A stretch of 64,000 bases of DNA from Cumulibacter sp047975195 (GCA_047975195.1 JBKEDB010000017.1:26662-90661); one strand, 5' to 3'; positions 25,132-34,502 are shown, numbered from the stretch's first letter. A program made the numbers and translations. Notes: a model not told the origin generated them from the letters alone.

Positions 25132-26634
25132 CTAGGAGTACTCCAGCCCGTCGTCCAAATCTGCCACCGGCAAGGTGTGGCGCTCCTGGTGGAACTCCTT
25201 CATGTGGATCCACGGTTCACGGTCGCCTTGCCGGAACATCTTGTCGCGGGTGCGCATCATGTAGCCCGAGCTGACGTCGTCCTCTTCGATGAACGGGCGT
25301 CGTTGCAGGTCTGCATCCTGTGGTCGTAATCGTGGGACGACAACCTCCGCGCCCTTGGCGTTCATGTGATCCAGAAGTCGCATGACGTACCCGGATACCA
25401 TGTCTGCTCGCAGCGTCCAGCTTGCCCGGAAGTATCCGAAGACGTACGCCATGTTGGGGATATCGCTGATCATGATCCCGCGATGCGTGAGGTGCTTGGT
25501 GAAATCGACGGGGTCGCCATCGAGGTCGAACTGGATTTCGCCGAACAACGACAGGTCGAAGCCAGTAGCGGACACGACGATATCGGCATCGATATGTTCG
25601 CCCGAGGAGGTCTGAATGCCGGTCTCGGTGAACGTTTCGATCGTGTCGGTGACCACTGATGCTTGGCCATCGCTGATGGCTTTGAACATGTCGCCCTCAG
25701 GAACGACGGCGATACGCTGCTGCCACGGGCGGTACGGCGCATTGAAATGCTTCTCGACATCGAAGCCTTCCGGCAAGAGTGCGCGCATCTCATCCAGGAG
25801 GAACTGGCGGAATTCGTCCGGATTGTTCTTGGCAGTCGTGATGACCTCTTCGCCCTGCGCGAAGTATGCGCGGCGGACGATCTCGTGGGTCCACTCGTCG
25901 GGGGTGTCGAGGCTGCGCAGAGTCTCCGCGAGCTCCAGCGTCCGCGGGCGTGCCAGGAAAAAGGTTGGCGTGCGCTGCAGCATCGTCACATGCGCGGCCG
26001 TACCGGCCAGCGCAGGGATCAGGGTGGCGGCGGTCGCGCCGGATCCGATCACGACCACGTTCTTGCCTGCGTAATCGAGGTCCTCGGGCCATTCCTGAGG
26101 GTGCACGATCGGCCCGTTGAACTTTTCCATCCCCGGCCACGTCGGCTTGTAGCCCTGTTCGTGCTGGAAATAGCCGCCGCACATCCAAAAGAACGGCGTT
26201 GTGTACTGGACCTCGCCATCATCGGTGCTCACCGTGATCGTCCACTGTTTGTCTTCGGAGGACCAGGATGCGGTGCGTACCTTGTGGCGGTACTTGATGC
26301 GTGGCTCGAGATCGTTTTCCTCGATCACCTCGTGCAGGTAACTGCGGATCTCCTCCGCGGTGGCGATCGAGGGGCCGCGCCAAGGTTTGAAACTGTAGCC
26401 GAAGGTGAACAGGTCGCTGTCGGAGCGGATTCCGGGGAAGCGATGCGTCCACCAGGTGCCCCCCGCGCCGTCCAGCGCGTCAACAATCTCGAACGTCTTG
26501 TCCGGGAAGTGCTTCGACACGTGATAGGCGGCGCCGATGCCAGAGATTCCGGCGCCGACGATCAGAATGTCGACATGACGTGTGGCGCGCGCCTGGTCGT
26601 TCGTCGACTGCGGTGCGGTGTCGATCAGAGTCAC
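25132..26634 (-). CDS. EthA-like flavin-containing (Baeyer-Villiger) monooxygenase
   Basis: 500-aa FAD/NADPH monooxygenase converting ketones to esters or oxidising sulfur. Two dinucleotide folds are visible: VDILIVGAGISGIGAAYHV near the N-terminus and NVVVIGSGATAATLIPAL near residues 185-202. Between them is the Baeyer-Villiger fingerprint FNGPIVHPQEWPED (FxGxxxHxxxWP), and the C-terminal part carries VSATGFDLSLFGEIQFDLDG. I prefer GTG 26634, preceded by AAAGG; ATG 26649 is in frame but lacks a good ribosome site. Mycobacterial EthA is the closest family I recognise. Monocistronic; its transcript would run into the IdeR region. Confidence 0.88.
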   Translation of the reverse strand: MTLIDTAPQSTNDQARATRHVDILIVGAGISGIGAAYHVSKHFPDKTFEIVDALDGAGGTWWTHRFPGIRSDSDLFTFGYSFKPWRGPSIATAEEIRSYLHEVIEENDLEPRIKYRHKVRTASWSSEDKQWTITVSTDDGEVQYTTPFFWMCGGYFQHEQGYKPTWPGMEKFNGPIVHPQEWPEDLDYAGKNVVVIGSGATAATLIPALAGTAAHVTMLQRTPTFFLARPRTLELAETLRSLDTPDEWTHEIVRRAYFAQGEEVITTAKNNPDEFRQFLLDEMRALLPEGFDVEKHFNAPYRPWQQRIAVVPEGDMFKAISDGQASVVTDTIETFTETGIQTSSGEHIDADIVVSATGFDLSLFGEIQFDLDGDPVDFTKHLTHRGIMISDIPNMAYVFGYFRASWTLRADMVSGYVMRLLDHMNAKGAEVVVPRLRPQDADLQRRPFIEEDDVSSGYMMRTRDKMFRQGDREPWIHMKEFHQERHTLPVADLDDGLEYS

Positions 26635-26834
26635 GATGGAGCCTTTCATCTGTACGGCTGTGCTTCTTCTCACCAGAGTAGCGCTCAAGGTGAACGATCA
26701 TTACACGGCTGTCGTGGTGGCGCTTATCGCTATGTGCTGCTGATCGCCCTGACTGCCGGTCGGGAGGAACCGCGAGCGGAACCGGTGCCGTCGGTATCGT
26801 GGGTACGACGTTGTTTTCCTGCGAGGAGTGCGCC

Positions 26835-27593
26835 ATGAAGTCAGCCGTTCGATCCCTGTTGATCCTGGCAGGTGTGCTGGTACTGAGTGGCTGCTTCCTG
26901 ATCGACATGAAAATGACAGTCAGCTCCGATGACACTGTTTCCGGCACGATGGTGATTGCGGTAGAGGAAAGCGCCGCGACCGCACTGGAGGAAATGGGCG
27001 AAGGCGACGACCTCCTCAACGGAACGGAAGATATGCCGGCCGGTGCTACCGTCGAGCCGTACGAGCAAGACGGGTACGTCGGACGCCAGATTAGTTTCGA
27101 CGACGTGCCGATCGACGAGTTCAACGACATGTTCCAGCAGGACGGCGGCACTTTCACGCTCGCCCGTGACGGTGATTCGTTCGTATTCGAGGGCACCTTC
27201 GATACGGGTTCTGGATCGGGAGGCACCGATAGCTCGGACCCGGCGATGCCCGATATGGACGCAATGATGGAGCAGATACTCTCCTCGGCGTCGATGGCGA
27301 TGAGCATGACATTCCCCGGAGAGGTCACCAACACCAACGGTGAAGTCGACGGAACTACCGTGACCTGGGACCTCGCGGACCTGCAGGACGGCGGTGAAGT
27401 GCACGCGACGGCACTGGCCGCGGATGGTGCTGGCGATATCGATTCGGTTGACGCGGCAGAGGCCGCCGGTGCGGGCGACGATTCTGGTTTCCCGGTGCTG
27501 CCGGTCGTCGTCGGTGTCGTCGCGGCGATCGTCATCATCGGCGGCATCGTCATTTTGTTGCGGATGAACAAGAAGGGCACGCCCACGATGTAA
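26835..27593 (+). CDS. LppM-like membrane lipoprotein
   Basis: 252-aa lipoprotein: signal peptide with lipobox LVLSGC (Cys19), then the LppM domain (LIDMKMTVSSDDTVSGTMVIAVEE..., roughly residues 20-190), an acidic Gly/Ala linker, a C-terminal membrane helix (PVLPVVVGVVAAIVIIGGIVILL) and a short basic tail. It would thus be anchored at both ends. ATG 26835 follows GAGGAG. The mycobacterial LppM affects phagosome maturation; no such role can be inferred here. Flanked downstream by a strong hairpin. Confidence 0.85.
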   Translation: MKSAVRSLLILAGVLVLSGCFLIDMKMTVSSDDTVSGTMVIAVEESAATALEEMGEGDDLLNGTEDMPAGATVEPYEQDGYVGRQISFDDVPIDEFNDMFQQDGGTFTLARDGDSFVFEGTFDTGSGSGGTDSSDPAMPDMDAMMEQILSSASMAMSMTFPGEVTNTNGEVDGTTVTWDLADLQDGGEVHATALAADGAGDIDSVDAAEAAGAGDDSGFPVLPVVVGVVAAIVIIGGIVILLRMNKKGTPTM

Positions 27594-27628
27594 GGGCGAC
27601 GGGCTAGCCGGTCACCGCTGCTCGCGCA

Positions 27629-27672
27629 ACAACTCGGCCGCATCCGTGCGACAACTGATGCGGCCGAGTTGT
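27629..27672 (+). terminator. Strong 16-bp hairpin after the LppM-like gene
   Basis: ACAACTCGGCCGCATC (27629-27644) pairs perfectly with 27657-27672 across a 12-base loop. It lies 35 bp after the lipoprotein stop and 46 bp before the acyl-CoA synthetase start. No T-run follows. Confidence 0.75.
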
Positions 27673-27718
27673 GATTGAAGTAACTTGGCTGCAATTTACG
27701 AGCACAGGGAGCCGAGCC

Positions 27719-29494
27719 ATGCCCGACACCGTCCTTGACCTCTTCCACACCACAGCCGAGCAGCGCGCAGACCAGATCGCATTCCATTCGTTGGAGCGCG
27801 ACGGCGTGCCGGCCGTCAGTTACACCTGGGGCACACTGCGCACCGAGGTTGACGCACTCGCGGCAGGGTTGCACGAACTCGGCGTCGGCGCCGGCGATGT
27901 CGTCGCGCTGATGTTGACGAATCGCCCCGAGTTTCACCTCTGCGATCTCGCCGGTATGAGCCTGGGAGCGGCCACAACCTCGATTTACGTGACGCTGGCT
28001 CCGGAACAGATTGCGTATGTCCTCAATGACGCCCAAGCGAAGGTGGTCGTCACCGAATCCGCATTCCTTCCGTTGATGGAACGGGTGCGTGCCGAGGCGC
28101 CATCGATCACCCAGGTCATCGTGGTCGATGCTCCGGCTACCGAGAACACCCTCGCGCTGGCCGATGTACTACAGTCCGGGCGCGCCAGTGGCATTGACGT
28201 CGACGCGTTATCTGCTGCCATAGATCTGGACACCGTTATTACGTTGATCTACACCTCCGGCACCACCGGCGATCCGAAAGGCGTACAACTCACCCACGGC
28301 AATGTGGTCGGCGCCTTTCGCGCCACCGAAGGTCGCGCGATCTTCCCCGAGCCGTCGCGGGTGATCAGTTGGCTGCCGGCGGCGCACATCGCCGAACGAA
28401 TGGCTCACCATTACTTGCCGCTGAAGTTCGGCACCGAAGTCACCACCTGCCCGGACCCCCGGCTGGTGGCTGAGTACCTGCCGCAGGTCCGACCCACCTG
28501 GTTTTTCGCCGTACCACGTGTGTGGGAGAAGATGAAATCCGCGCTCGAGGCCGGGCTTGCAGCGATCCCGGGCGAGCCCGGCGAACAGGCGCGTGCCGCG
28601 GTGCAGGCGGCAATCAGGAAGGTCCAGCTCGAGCAAGCGAAGCAGCCGGTACCGCCGGAACTGGCCACGGCCGTCGAGCGTGCCGATGCGGCAGTGTCTG
28701 CCGGACTCAGAGCGCGCCTCGGTCTGGATGCTGTCGAGGTCGCGAACGTCGGCGCCTCACCGGTGCCGCCCGAGGTCATCGAGTTCTTCCTAGCGATCGG
28801 CGTACCACTGGGAGAGATCTGGGGGATGAGCGAGACGGCCGGTGTCGGGGCCTCCAATCCGCCCGACGACATCCGCATCGGAACCGTCGGTACGGCTCCG
28901 GCCGGTGTCGAGTTGAAACTTGGCGAAGACGGGGAACTGCTGGTGCGAGGCGACGCCATCATGCGCGAATACCGCAACCGGCCAGAGCAGACGCGCAACA
29001 CCGTCGTCGACGGGTGGTTGCACACCGGCGACATTGCCACGATTGATGAGGACGGCTACGTCACGATCATCGATCGCAAGAAGGAACTCATCATTAATTC
29101 GATGGGCAAGAACATGTCGCCCGCGCTCATCGAGTCGCGGTTGAAGAGCGCATCGCCGCTGATCGGGCAGGCCGTGGCGATCGGGGACAACCGCCCGTAC
29201 AACACCGCGCTCATCGTGCTGGACCCTGAATCATTGCCGGTCTGGGCGGCATCGCAGGGCATCGAGGCGGCGTCGGCGGAGGAATTGGCGCACGACGAGC
29301 GGCTGCTGTCGGCGATCGAGGACGCCGTGCAGCGTGCGAACCATCGACTCGCGCGTGTCGAGCAGATCAAGAAATACACGGTGCTGCCGCACGAGTGGCT
29401 ACCGTCCGGGGATGAACTCACGCCAACGATGAAACTGCGTCGGCGTCCGATCTCCCAGAAGTACGCCGAGCAGATTGACGCGATGTACGCCTGA
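27719..29494 (+). CDS. Long-chain fatty acid:CoA ligase (FadD15-like)
   Basis: 591-aa long-chain acyl-CoA synthetase. P-loop YTSGTTGDPKGVQLTHGN, ISWLPAAHIAERMAHHYLPLKFGTEVTTCPDP (long-chain subtype insert), YP-like WGMSETAGVGASNPPDDIRIGTVG, hinge GYVTIIDRKKELIINSMGKNMSPALIE, and a C-terminus TPTMKLRRRPISQKY with the conserved Lys. ATG 27719 is preceded by GGGAG; an in-frame extension to 27671 enters the upstream hairpin. Stands alone, so it is probably general lipid metabolism. Confidence 0.93.
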   Translation: MPDTVLDLFHTTAEQRADQIAFHSLERDGVPAVSYTWGTLRTEVDALAAGLHELGVGAGDVVALMLTNRPEFHLCDLAGMSLGAATTSIYVTLAPEQIAYVLNDAQAKVVVTESAFLPLMERVRAEAPSITQVIVVDAPATENTLALADVLQSGRASGIDVDALSAAIDLDTVITLIYTSGTTGDPKGVQLTHGNVVGAFRATEGRAIFPEPSRVISWLPAAHIAERMAHHYLPLKFGTEVTTCPDPRLVAEYLPQVRPTWFFAVPRVWEKMKSALEAGLAAIPGEPGEQARAAVQAAIRKVQLEQAKQPVPPELATAVERADAAVSAGLRARLGLDAVEVANVGASPVPPEVIEFFLAIGVPLGEIWGMSETAGVGASNPPDDIRIGTVGTAPAGVELKLGEDGELLVRGDAIMREYRNRPEQTRNTVVDGWLHTGDIATIDEDGYVTIIDRKKELIINSMGKNMSPALIESRLKSASPLIGQAVAIGDNRPYNTALIVLDPESLPVWAASQGIEAASAEELAHDERLLSAIEDAVQRANHRLARVEQIKKYTVLPHEWLPSGDELTPTMKLRRRPISQKYAEQIDAMYA

Positions 29495-29503
29495 GCCTGT
29501 CGG

Positions 29504-29851
29504 TTACCGCGCCAGGAACGCAGCGATGCGGTCGGTCGGCCGGCCAATGATCGCCGCATCGCCGCGGATCAGCACCGGTCGTTCCATCAGTCGAGGATGC
29601 TCGGCCAGCAGTGCGGCAACCTGCTCGGCCGAGCGGACGTCCTCGTCGCGTAGGCCCAACTCGGTGAACAACCGGTCGCGGCGCACTAGCGCCGCGGGAT
29701 CGTCAGTGAGCTTGCTCAGTAGGTCCAGCAGTTGGGCCTCATCCAGTGGCTCCTTGAGGTACTGGACGACCCGCGCATCGTCGCCGACAGCGTCGAGTGC
29801 GGCGCGGGACTTCGAACACCGTGGATTGTGCAGAATTGTCAACTCGGCCAT
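29504..29851 (-). CDS. arsC: ArsC-type arsenate reductase family protein
   Basis: 115-aa thioredoxin-fold protein of the glutaredoxin-coupled ArsC/Spx-like family. Visible are the CxxS-type active site NPRCSKSR (Cys12), the mid-segment RDRLFTELGL, and RPVLIRGDAAIIGRPTDRI, which in ArsC carries the anion-binding Arg. No ars operon partners (efflux pump, repressor) are nearby, so arsenate as physiological substrate is not secured. It ends 10 bp from the convergent ligase gene. Confidence 0.85.
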   Translation of the reverse strand: MAELTILHNPRCSKSRAALDAVGDDARVVQYLKEPLDEAQLLDLLSKLTDDPAALVRRDRLFTELGLRDEDVRSAEQVAALLAEHPRLMERPVLIRGDAAIIGRPTDRIAAFLAR

Positions 29852-29905
29852 GACGCCAGATTACGCTGCGGCGGCTCCGTGGCGATAATAAATGAATATG
29901 GGTAT

Positions 29906-31174
29906 CTATCGATCTTGATCGAACCACAGAAGCGCGGGCTGTTCGAGTAGTTCGATGATGCGAGCGATGAACCCGGCGGCATCCGCGCCATCGACCACGC
30001 GGTGATCGAATGAGGAGGAGAGGTTCATGACTCGGCGAGTGCGCACCTGACCCTGGTGCAGCGTGAGTTGTTCGCGAATGCGGTTCACGCCGATGATCGC
30101 GACCTCCGGCGCATTGATGATCGGAGTACTCACCAGGCCGCCGCGCGCGCCAAGACTGGTGATGGTGATCGTGGACCCGGTAAGTTCCGCGAGCGCAATT
30201 CGGGCCTCGACAGCCGCCTCGGCAAGATCGCGTACCGCGGCGGCGTTCGTAGGAATATCAGCGGTATCGGCGTTGCGAACGACCGGAACCAGCAGCCCGT
30301 TCGGGGTCTGCGTCGCGATGCCGAGGTGCACAGCGTCGTGCACCTCGAGCGTTTCGGTGTCATTGTCGTACCGGGCGTTGAGCCGTGGGAAATCCCGTAG
30401 TGCGAGGCATACCGCGCGCATGAGGAACGGCAACGGCGTAAGCCGGGTAGCGCCGGTCGAGTTCAGTCGAGCGCGGAGGTCTTCGACAGCCCCAACGTCG
30501 ACCTCCTCGACATAACTGAAATGTGGGATCCGGTGCGCTTCTTGCATTCGCCGGGCGATGTGTCTGCGTAAACCAGTCAGTGGGACTTGAGTAACCGCGC
30601 GTGCGCCGGTCGGCGTGGATGGCCGCGCGCGCAGCCGAGCGTCCAGATCGGCGTGCACTACCCGTCCGTCCGGGCCCGTGCCGGACAGGTCTCCTAGATC
30701 GAGACCGAGGTTGGCTGCGCGCCGGCGTACTGCGGGGGCGGCGCGCGGACGCGGTGCGTCGGCGTGCGCTGTGTCCGTAGGGGTCGCAGGGGGTGGGGCC
30801 GGCGACGCGAGTTCCGCAGGTGGTTCAGCGCTGCCCGATGCTGGGTCGGCGGCCGCGGTCGGTGTCGCATCGGGCGCGGGCAGTACGGCATCCGGCGCCG
30901 GCGCGGAATCCGGCGTCGACGCGGCCGCGGTATCGGACACCTCGATCCACAGCAGAGTTCCGCCTACCGACACGAAATCGCCGACCTCGGCGGCCAGGCG
31001 AGTGACGATCCCGCTCGCCGGCGCGGGCAGTTCCACGGTCGCCTTGTCGGTCAACACGTCGACCATCGGCTGATCGAGTTCAATCGTGTCCCCGGCGGCG
31101 ATATGCCATTCGACCACTTCCGCTTGTGCGACACCTTCGCCGACGTCGGGGAGTTTGATCTGCGATTCGGTCAT
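29906..31174 (-). CDS. bkdC: Branched-chain 2-oxoacid dehydrogenase E2 (dihydrolipoyl acyltransferase)
   Basis: 422-aa E2 core subunit. One N-terminal lipoyl domain with lipoylated Lys in LTDKATVELP (about residues 1-80), an Ala/Pro/Asp-rich linker, an E3/E1-binding domain APAVRRRAANLGLDLGDLSGTGPDGRVVHADLDARL (about 140-177), and the catalytic domain ending in the HxxxDG motif FDHRVVDGADAAGF. Transfers the acyl group to CoA. The stop-start junction with E1 beta is immediate (31174/31175). No E3 gene is visible in the window. Confidence 0.93.
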   Translation of the reverse strand: MTESQIKLPDVGEGVAQAEVVEWHIAAGDTIELDQPMVDVLTDKATVELPAPASGIVTRLAAEVGDFVSVGGTLLWIEVSDTAAASTPDSAPAPDAVLPAPDATPTAAADPASGSAEPPAELASPAPPPATPTDTAHADAPRPRAAPAVRRRAANLGLDLGDLSGTGPDGRVVHADLDARLRARPSTPTGARAVTQVPLTGLRRHIARRMQEAHRIPHFSYVEEVDVGAVEDLRARLNSTGATRLTPLPFLMRAVCLALRDFPRLNARYDNDTETLEVHDAVHLGIATQTPNGLLVPVVRNADTADIPTNAAAVRDLAEAAVEARIALAELTGSTITITSLGARGGLVSTPIINAPEVAIIGVNRIREQLTLHQGQVRTRRVMNLSSSFDHRVVDGADAAGFIARIIELLEQPALLWFDQDR

Positions 31175-32188
31175 CTACACCTCCAGGACGCGGGCGAAGG
31201 CAGCGGCGAGTCGTTTGGGGCCCGGGAAGTAGTCCCACTCTTGCGCGTGCGGGTACGGCGTGTCCCATCCCGTCACCCGTTCAATCGGCGCCTCGAGGTC
31301 GTAGAAGCAGGCCTCCTGGACCTGTGCCGACAGTTCCGCGCCGTAACCGCTGGTACGCGTGGCCTCATGAATAATCACGCAGCGTCCGGTTTTCCGGACG
31401 GATGACACAATGGTGTCGATGTCGAGCGGCAACAGTGTGCGTAGGTCGATGATTTCGGCGTCAACACCGCTTTCGGCGGCTGCTGCTTCGGCCACGTACA
31501 CCATCGTGCCGTACGCGAGCACTGTGACATCGGAACCGGCGCGTCGTACGGCGGCCTCGCCGAGTGGCACCGAGTAGTACCCATCAGGAACCTCGCCGAG
31601 CGGATGCTCGGCCCACGGCACGATGGGACGTTCGTGATGACCGTCGAAGGGCCCGTTGTAGATCCGTTTGGGTTCCAGGAAGATCACCGGATCGTTGTCC
31701 TCGATCGCCGAAATCAGTAAGCCCTTGGCGTCGTAGGGGTTGGAGGGGACGATGGTGGTCAGACCGCACACGTGCGTGAAAATGCCCTCCGGGCTCTGGC
31801 TGTGCGTCTGGCCGCCATGTATCCCGCCGCCGCATGGCATCCGCACCACCAACGGCGCCGTGAACTGTGCGCTGGAACGGTACCGTAAGCGCGCGGCCTC
31901 GGAAATGATCTGGTCCAGTCCGGGATACACGTAGTCAGCGAACTGAATCTCCGCGACCGGGCGCAGTCCGTAGGCACCCATGCCGACAGCGATCCCGATG
32001 ATGCCGCCTTCTGCGATCGGGGTATCGAACACTCGATTCGTACCATACTTTCGTTGTAGGCCATCGGTACAGCGGAACACGCCGCCGAAGTAGCCGACAT
32101 CCTCTCCGAACACGACGACGCGGTCGTCCCGTTCGAGCATCACGTCCATCGCCGAACGCAGCGCGGCGCTCATCGTCATCGCGCTCAT
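31175..32188 (-). CDS. bkdB: Branched-chain 2-oxoacid dehydrogenase E1 beta
   Basis: 337-aa transketolase-like subunit that completes the thiamine diphosphate site. Hallmarks: FGEDVGYFGGVFRCTDGL, RVFDTPIAEGGIIGIAVGMGAYGLRPVAEIQFADYVYPGLDQI, MPCGGGIHGGQTHSQSPEG and VTGWDTPYPHAQEWDYFP. I chose ATG 32188, whose ATGA overlaps the E1 alpha stop; the in-frame extension to 32206 is inside E1 alpha. Together with E1 alpha and E2 it oxidises branched-chain 2-oxoacids to acyl-CoAs. Confidence 0.94.
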   Translation of the reverse strand: MSAMTMSAALRSAMDVMLERDDRVVVFGEDVGYFGGVFRCTDGLQRKYGTNRVFDTPIAEGGIIGIAVGMGAYGLRPVAEIQFADYVYPGLDQIISEAARLRYRSSAQFTAPLVVRMPCGGGIHGGQTHSQSPEGIFTHVCGLTTIVPSNPYDAKGLLISAIEDNDPVIFLEPKRIYNGPFDGHHERPIVPWAEHPLGEVPDGYYSVPLGEAAVRRAGSDVTVLAYGTMVYVAEAAAAESGVDAEIIDLRTLLPLDIDTIVSSVRKTGRCVIIHEATRTSGYGAELSAQVQEACFYDLEAPIERVTGWDTPYPHAQEWDYFPGPKRLAAAFARVLEV

Positions 32189-33441
32189 CGCAACTTCTCC
32201 ATCCACCCGCGCTGTCGCTGAAGATGCGGAGGTAACTCCTCGAAAACATCATCGAAGATCGATCGCGGGTCGCCCGACTGCGCGTCGAGCAGCGTGCCGT
32301 ACTGTTCGGCCTCTTGCTGGGCCGCGCGAACCTCGGCGGTGCAGTCGGCAAGCAGTTGGTCCTGCTGCGCTGCGGACCATTCACCGGCAGCGGTGAGGTG
32401 AGCGGCCAGACGTTCGATCGGATCGCCCAAGGGCCACGACACCGGCTCCGATTCCGGTCGGTAACGGGACGGATCGTCGGAGGTGGAATGCGCGCCCACT
32501 CGATACGTCACCCACTCGATCATTGTCGGTCCGCCGTTGGCGCGCGCACGTTCGGCTGCCCAGCGAGTAGCCGCCAGGACGGCCAGGTAGTCGTTGGCAT
32601 CAACGCGCAGCGCCGCGATCCCGTAACCGAGCGCGCGCTCGGCGAAGGTGGAATGTCCACCTGAGGCAACTGACTGAAACGTCGATATCGCCCATTGGTT
32701 GTTGACGACGTTCAGGATGACCGGAGCGCGGTAGGTCGCGGCAAATGTCATCGCGTGATGGAAGTCAGCCTCTGCGGTAGCCCCTTCGCCGACAACTCCG
32801 GACGCGATCCGGTGATCGCCGCGGATGCTGGAGGCCATCGCCCAACCCACGGCCTGCACGAATTGCGTAGCCAGGTTGCCTGAGATGGTGAAGAAGTCCA
32901 CTTCGTCGGCCGAGTACATGATCGGCATTTGCCGACCGTGCAGCGGGTCGCGGTCGTTGGAGTAGACCTGGCACATCATGGTGACCAGCGGCCAGTCCCG
33001 CGCAATCAGCCAGCCCTGTTGGCGGTACGTCGGGAAGAACATATCGCCGCGCCGCAGCGCGAATGCATGCCCGACGGCGAACGCCTCTTCTCCGGTGCAT
33101 TGCATGTAGAACGATGCTTTTCCCTGCCGGTGCGCGGTGAGCATTCGGGCGTCGTACGCGCGAGTGCGGACCATCGCGCGCAAGCCGGCGCGTAGTTCGT
33201 CGGCGTCCGCTTGTGGGTCCCAGTCGCCGACGGCGTTGCCGTCGTTGCCGAGGACCCGGATCAGCGATCGTGATAGATCAGTGATGGCGGTGGGATCGGT
33301 CAGTGGATCGGGCCGCCGTACAGCGCCGGCATCATCGACCTCGACATAGGAGAAGTCCGGCTGCTCGCCCGGGCGGGCCGGCGGTTGCGGCACATGAAAG
33401 TGCAGCGGCGCTTGCGATGATGATCGGCAAGTGTTCACCAC
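32185..33441 (-). CDS. bkdA: Branched-chain 2-oxoacid dehydrogenase E1 alpha
   Basis: 418-aa E1 subunit binding thiamine diphosphate through GEGATAEADFHHAMTFAATYRAPVILNVVNNQWAIS (GDG...NN-type motif, about residues 215-250). Other hallmarks are FYMQCTGEEAFAVGHAFALRRGDMFFPTYRQQG and the phosphorylation-loop-like YRVGAHSTSDDPSRYRP. The GTG 33441 start has a Shine-Dalgarno (GGAG) that is too close, so the true start may be a little downstream. Branched-chain rather than pyruvate specificity is inferred from the GAHSTSDD signature. Confidence 0.92.
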   Translation of the reverse strand: MVNTCRSSSQAPLHFHVPQPPARPGEQPDFSYVEVDDAGAVRRPDPLTDPTAITDLSRSLIRVLGNDGNAVGDWDPQADADELRAGLRAMVRTRAYDARMLTAHRQGKASFYMQCTGEEAFAVGHAFALRRGDMFFPTYRQQGWLIARDWPLVTMMCQVYSNDRDPLHGRQMPIMYSADEVDFFTISGNLATQFVQAVGWAMASSIRGDHRIASGVVGEGATAEADFHHAMTFAATYRAPVILNVVNNQWAISTFQSVASGGHSTFAERALGYGIAALRVDANDYLAVLAATRWAAERARANGGPTMIEWVTYRVGAHSTSDDPSRYRPESEPVSWPLGDPIERLAAHLTAAGEWSAAQQDQLLADCTAEVRAAQQEAEQYGTLLDAQSGDPRSIFDDVFEELPPHLQRQRGWMEKLR

Positions 33442-33477
33442 TCCAGTGGACCACCAACGCGGGCGTTCGGCTAGTAG

Positions 33478-34080
33478 CTAGGCCGGCCACACGCCGGAGG
33501 ATCCGCGCCGATGCGATCCAAGAAGGTGCGTGTCGACGATGCCGATGGCTTCCATCAGCGCGAACATCGTCGTCCCTCCGACGAAAGTGAACCCCTGTTT
33601 GCGGAGAGCTGCGGCGAGCGCTTCGGACTCCGGTGAACGGGTGGGGATGTCCTGCAGCGTCTTCGGGCGCGGCGTATCGCTCGGCTGGAACGACCACACG
33701 AATTCAGCTAGCCCACCGCTATCGCGGAGCCGGATTGTTGCCTGAGCGTTCTTGATGGCAGCACGGATCTTGGCGCTGTTGCGCACGACCGCCGCATCAG
33801 CCATCAGCCGGGAGACATCGGATTCGTCGAATCTAGCTACCTTCTCGGGGTCGAACTGCGCGAACGCATCGCGGAAGGCGGGACGCTTACGCAGGATGGT
33901 CGCCCAGGACAGTCCGGACTGGAACGCTTCCAAACTCAGTCGTTCGAATACGCCCTGCTCGTCGCGAACCGGCATGCCCCATTCGGTGTCGTAGTAATTG
34001 CGAAGCAGCTCGTCGCTGGCTGCCCACGGCGGACGCGCGAGTCCGTCGACGCCGACGATCAAGGCTGCCGGATCGCTCAC
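33478..34080 (-). CDS. tag: DNA-3-methyladenine glycosylase I (Tag), zinc-site-less variant
   Basis: 200-aa helix-hairpin-helix-type glycosylase that removes 3-methyladenine from DNA. Core motifs are DTEWGMPVRDEQGVFERLSLEAFQSGLSWATILRKRPAFRDAF (with the catalytic-Glu-bearing LE), FVWSF and GFTFVGGTTMFALMEAIGIVDTHLLG. Against E. coli Tag, the zinc ligands Cys4, His17 and Cys179 are replaced (no Cys at the N-terminus, YYD for YHD, HLLGS for HVVGC); only His175 remains. The start overlaps the HIT gene stop (ATGA). Function is likely retained but the zinc snap is gone. Confidence 0.9.
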   Translation of the reverse strand: MSDPAALIVGVDGLARPPWAASDELLRNYYDTEWGMPVRDEQGVFERLSLEAFQSGLSWATILRKRPAFRDAFAQFDPEKVARFDESDVSRLMADAAVVRNSAKIRAAIKNAQATIRLRDSGGLAEFVWSFQPSDTPRPKTLQDIPTRSPESEALAAALRKQGFTFVGGTTMFALMEAIGIVDTHLLGSHRRGSSGVWPA

Positions 34081-34502
34081 GCGACCTCCCGAAGTCCTGA
34101 GCGCACCATGCGTGCGTATTCGGCCATCTGGGCCGCGTCCCGGTACGGCTGACGGGGCCAGAAGAACCCACGTAACCCATCGCCCTTGGTACGGGGAACT
34201 ACGTGCACGTGCAGGTGCGCGACACTCTGGCTGACGATGTTATTCATCGCCACGAACGTACCCTGTGCGCCGAGCGCGACCGGCATGGTGCGGCTGACGC
34301 GCTGCGCTGCCTCAAGCACTGGCGGCATCACATCGGGCGGAAGGTCTGCGAACGTCGCGTGATGCGCGCGCGGTACGACCAGAGTGTGACCGTGAAAGAC
34401 CGGTCGACGGTCCAGAAAAGCGATCACGGCAGGTTCATCCAGCACGATCTCAGCCCGTTCGGCACCGGCGATGATGGCGCAGAATGCGCAGTCTCGGGAC
34501 AT
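34077..34502 (-). CDS. HIT-family nucleotide hydrolase/transferase
   Basis: 141-aa histidine-triad protein. The N-terminal CAFCAIIAGAERAEIVLDEPAVIAFLDRRPVFHGHTLVVPRAHH and the catalytic triad HLHVHVVPR (about residues 96-104) are clear. Such proteins hydrolyse AMP-lysine, dinucleoside polyphosphates or related adducts. It is translationally coupled to tag (4-bp overlap) and is the first gene of a likely HIT-tag-bkd transcript. Cys5 and Cys8 give the CxxC pair found in many bacterial HIT proteins. Confidence 0.92.
   Translation of the reverse strand: MSRDCAFCAIIAGAERAEIVLDEPAVIAFLDRRPVFHGHTLVVPRAHHATFADLPPDVMPPVLEAAQRVSRTMPVALGAQGTFVAMNNIVSQSVAHLHVHVVPRTKGDGLRGFFWPRQPYRDAAQMAEYARMVRSGLREVA

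Noticed and set aside
26480..28036. 518-codon minus-strand open frame
   Set aside because: Antisense to the LppM-like gene and overlapping the monooxygenase start; Ser/Pro-rich shadow with no domain.
29504..29851. Arsenic resistance locus
   Set aside because: Only an isolated ArsC-like gene is present, with no efflux pump, ArsR or other ars genes.
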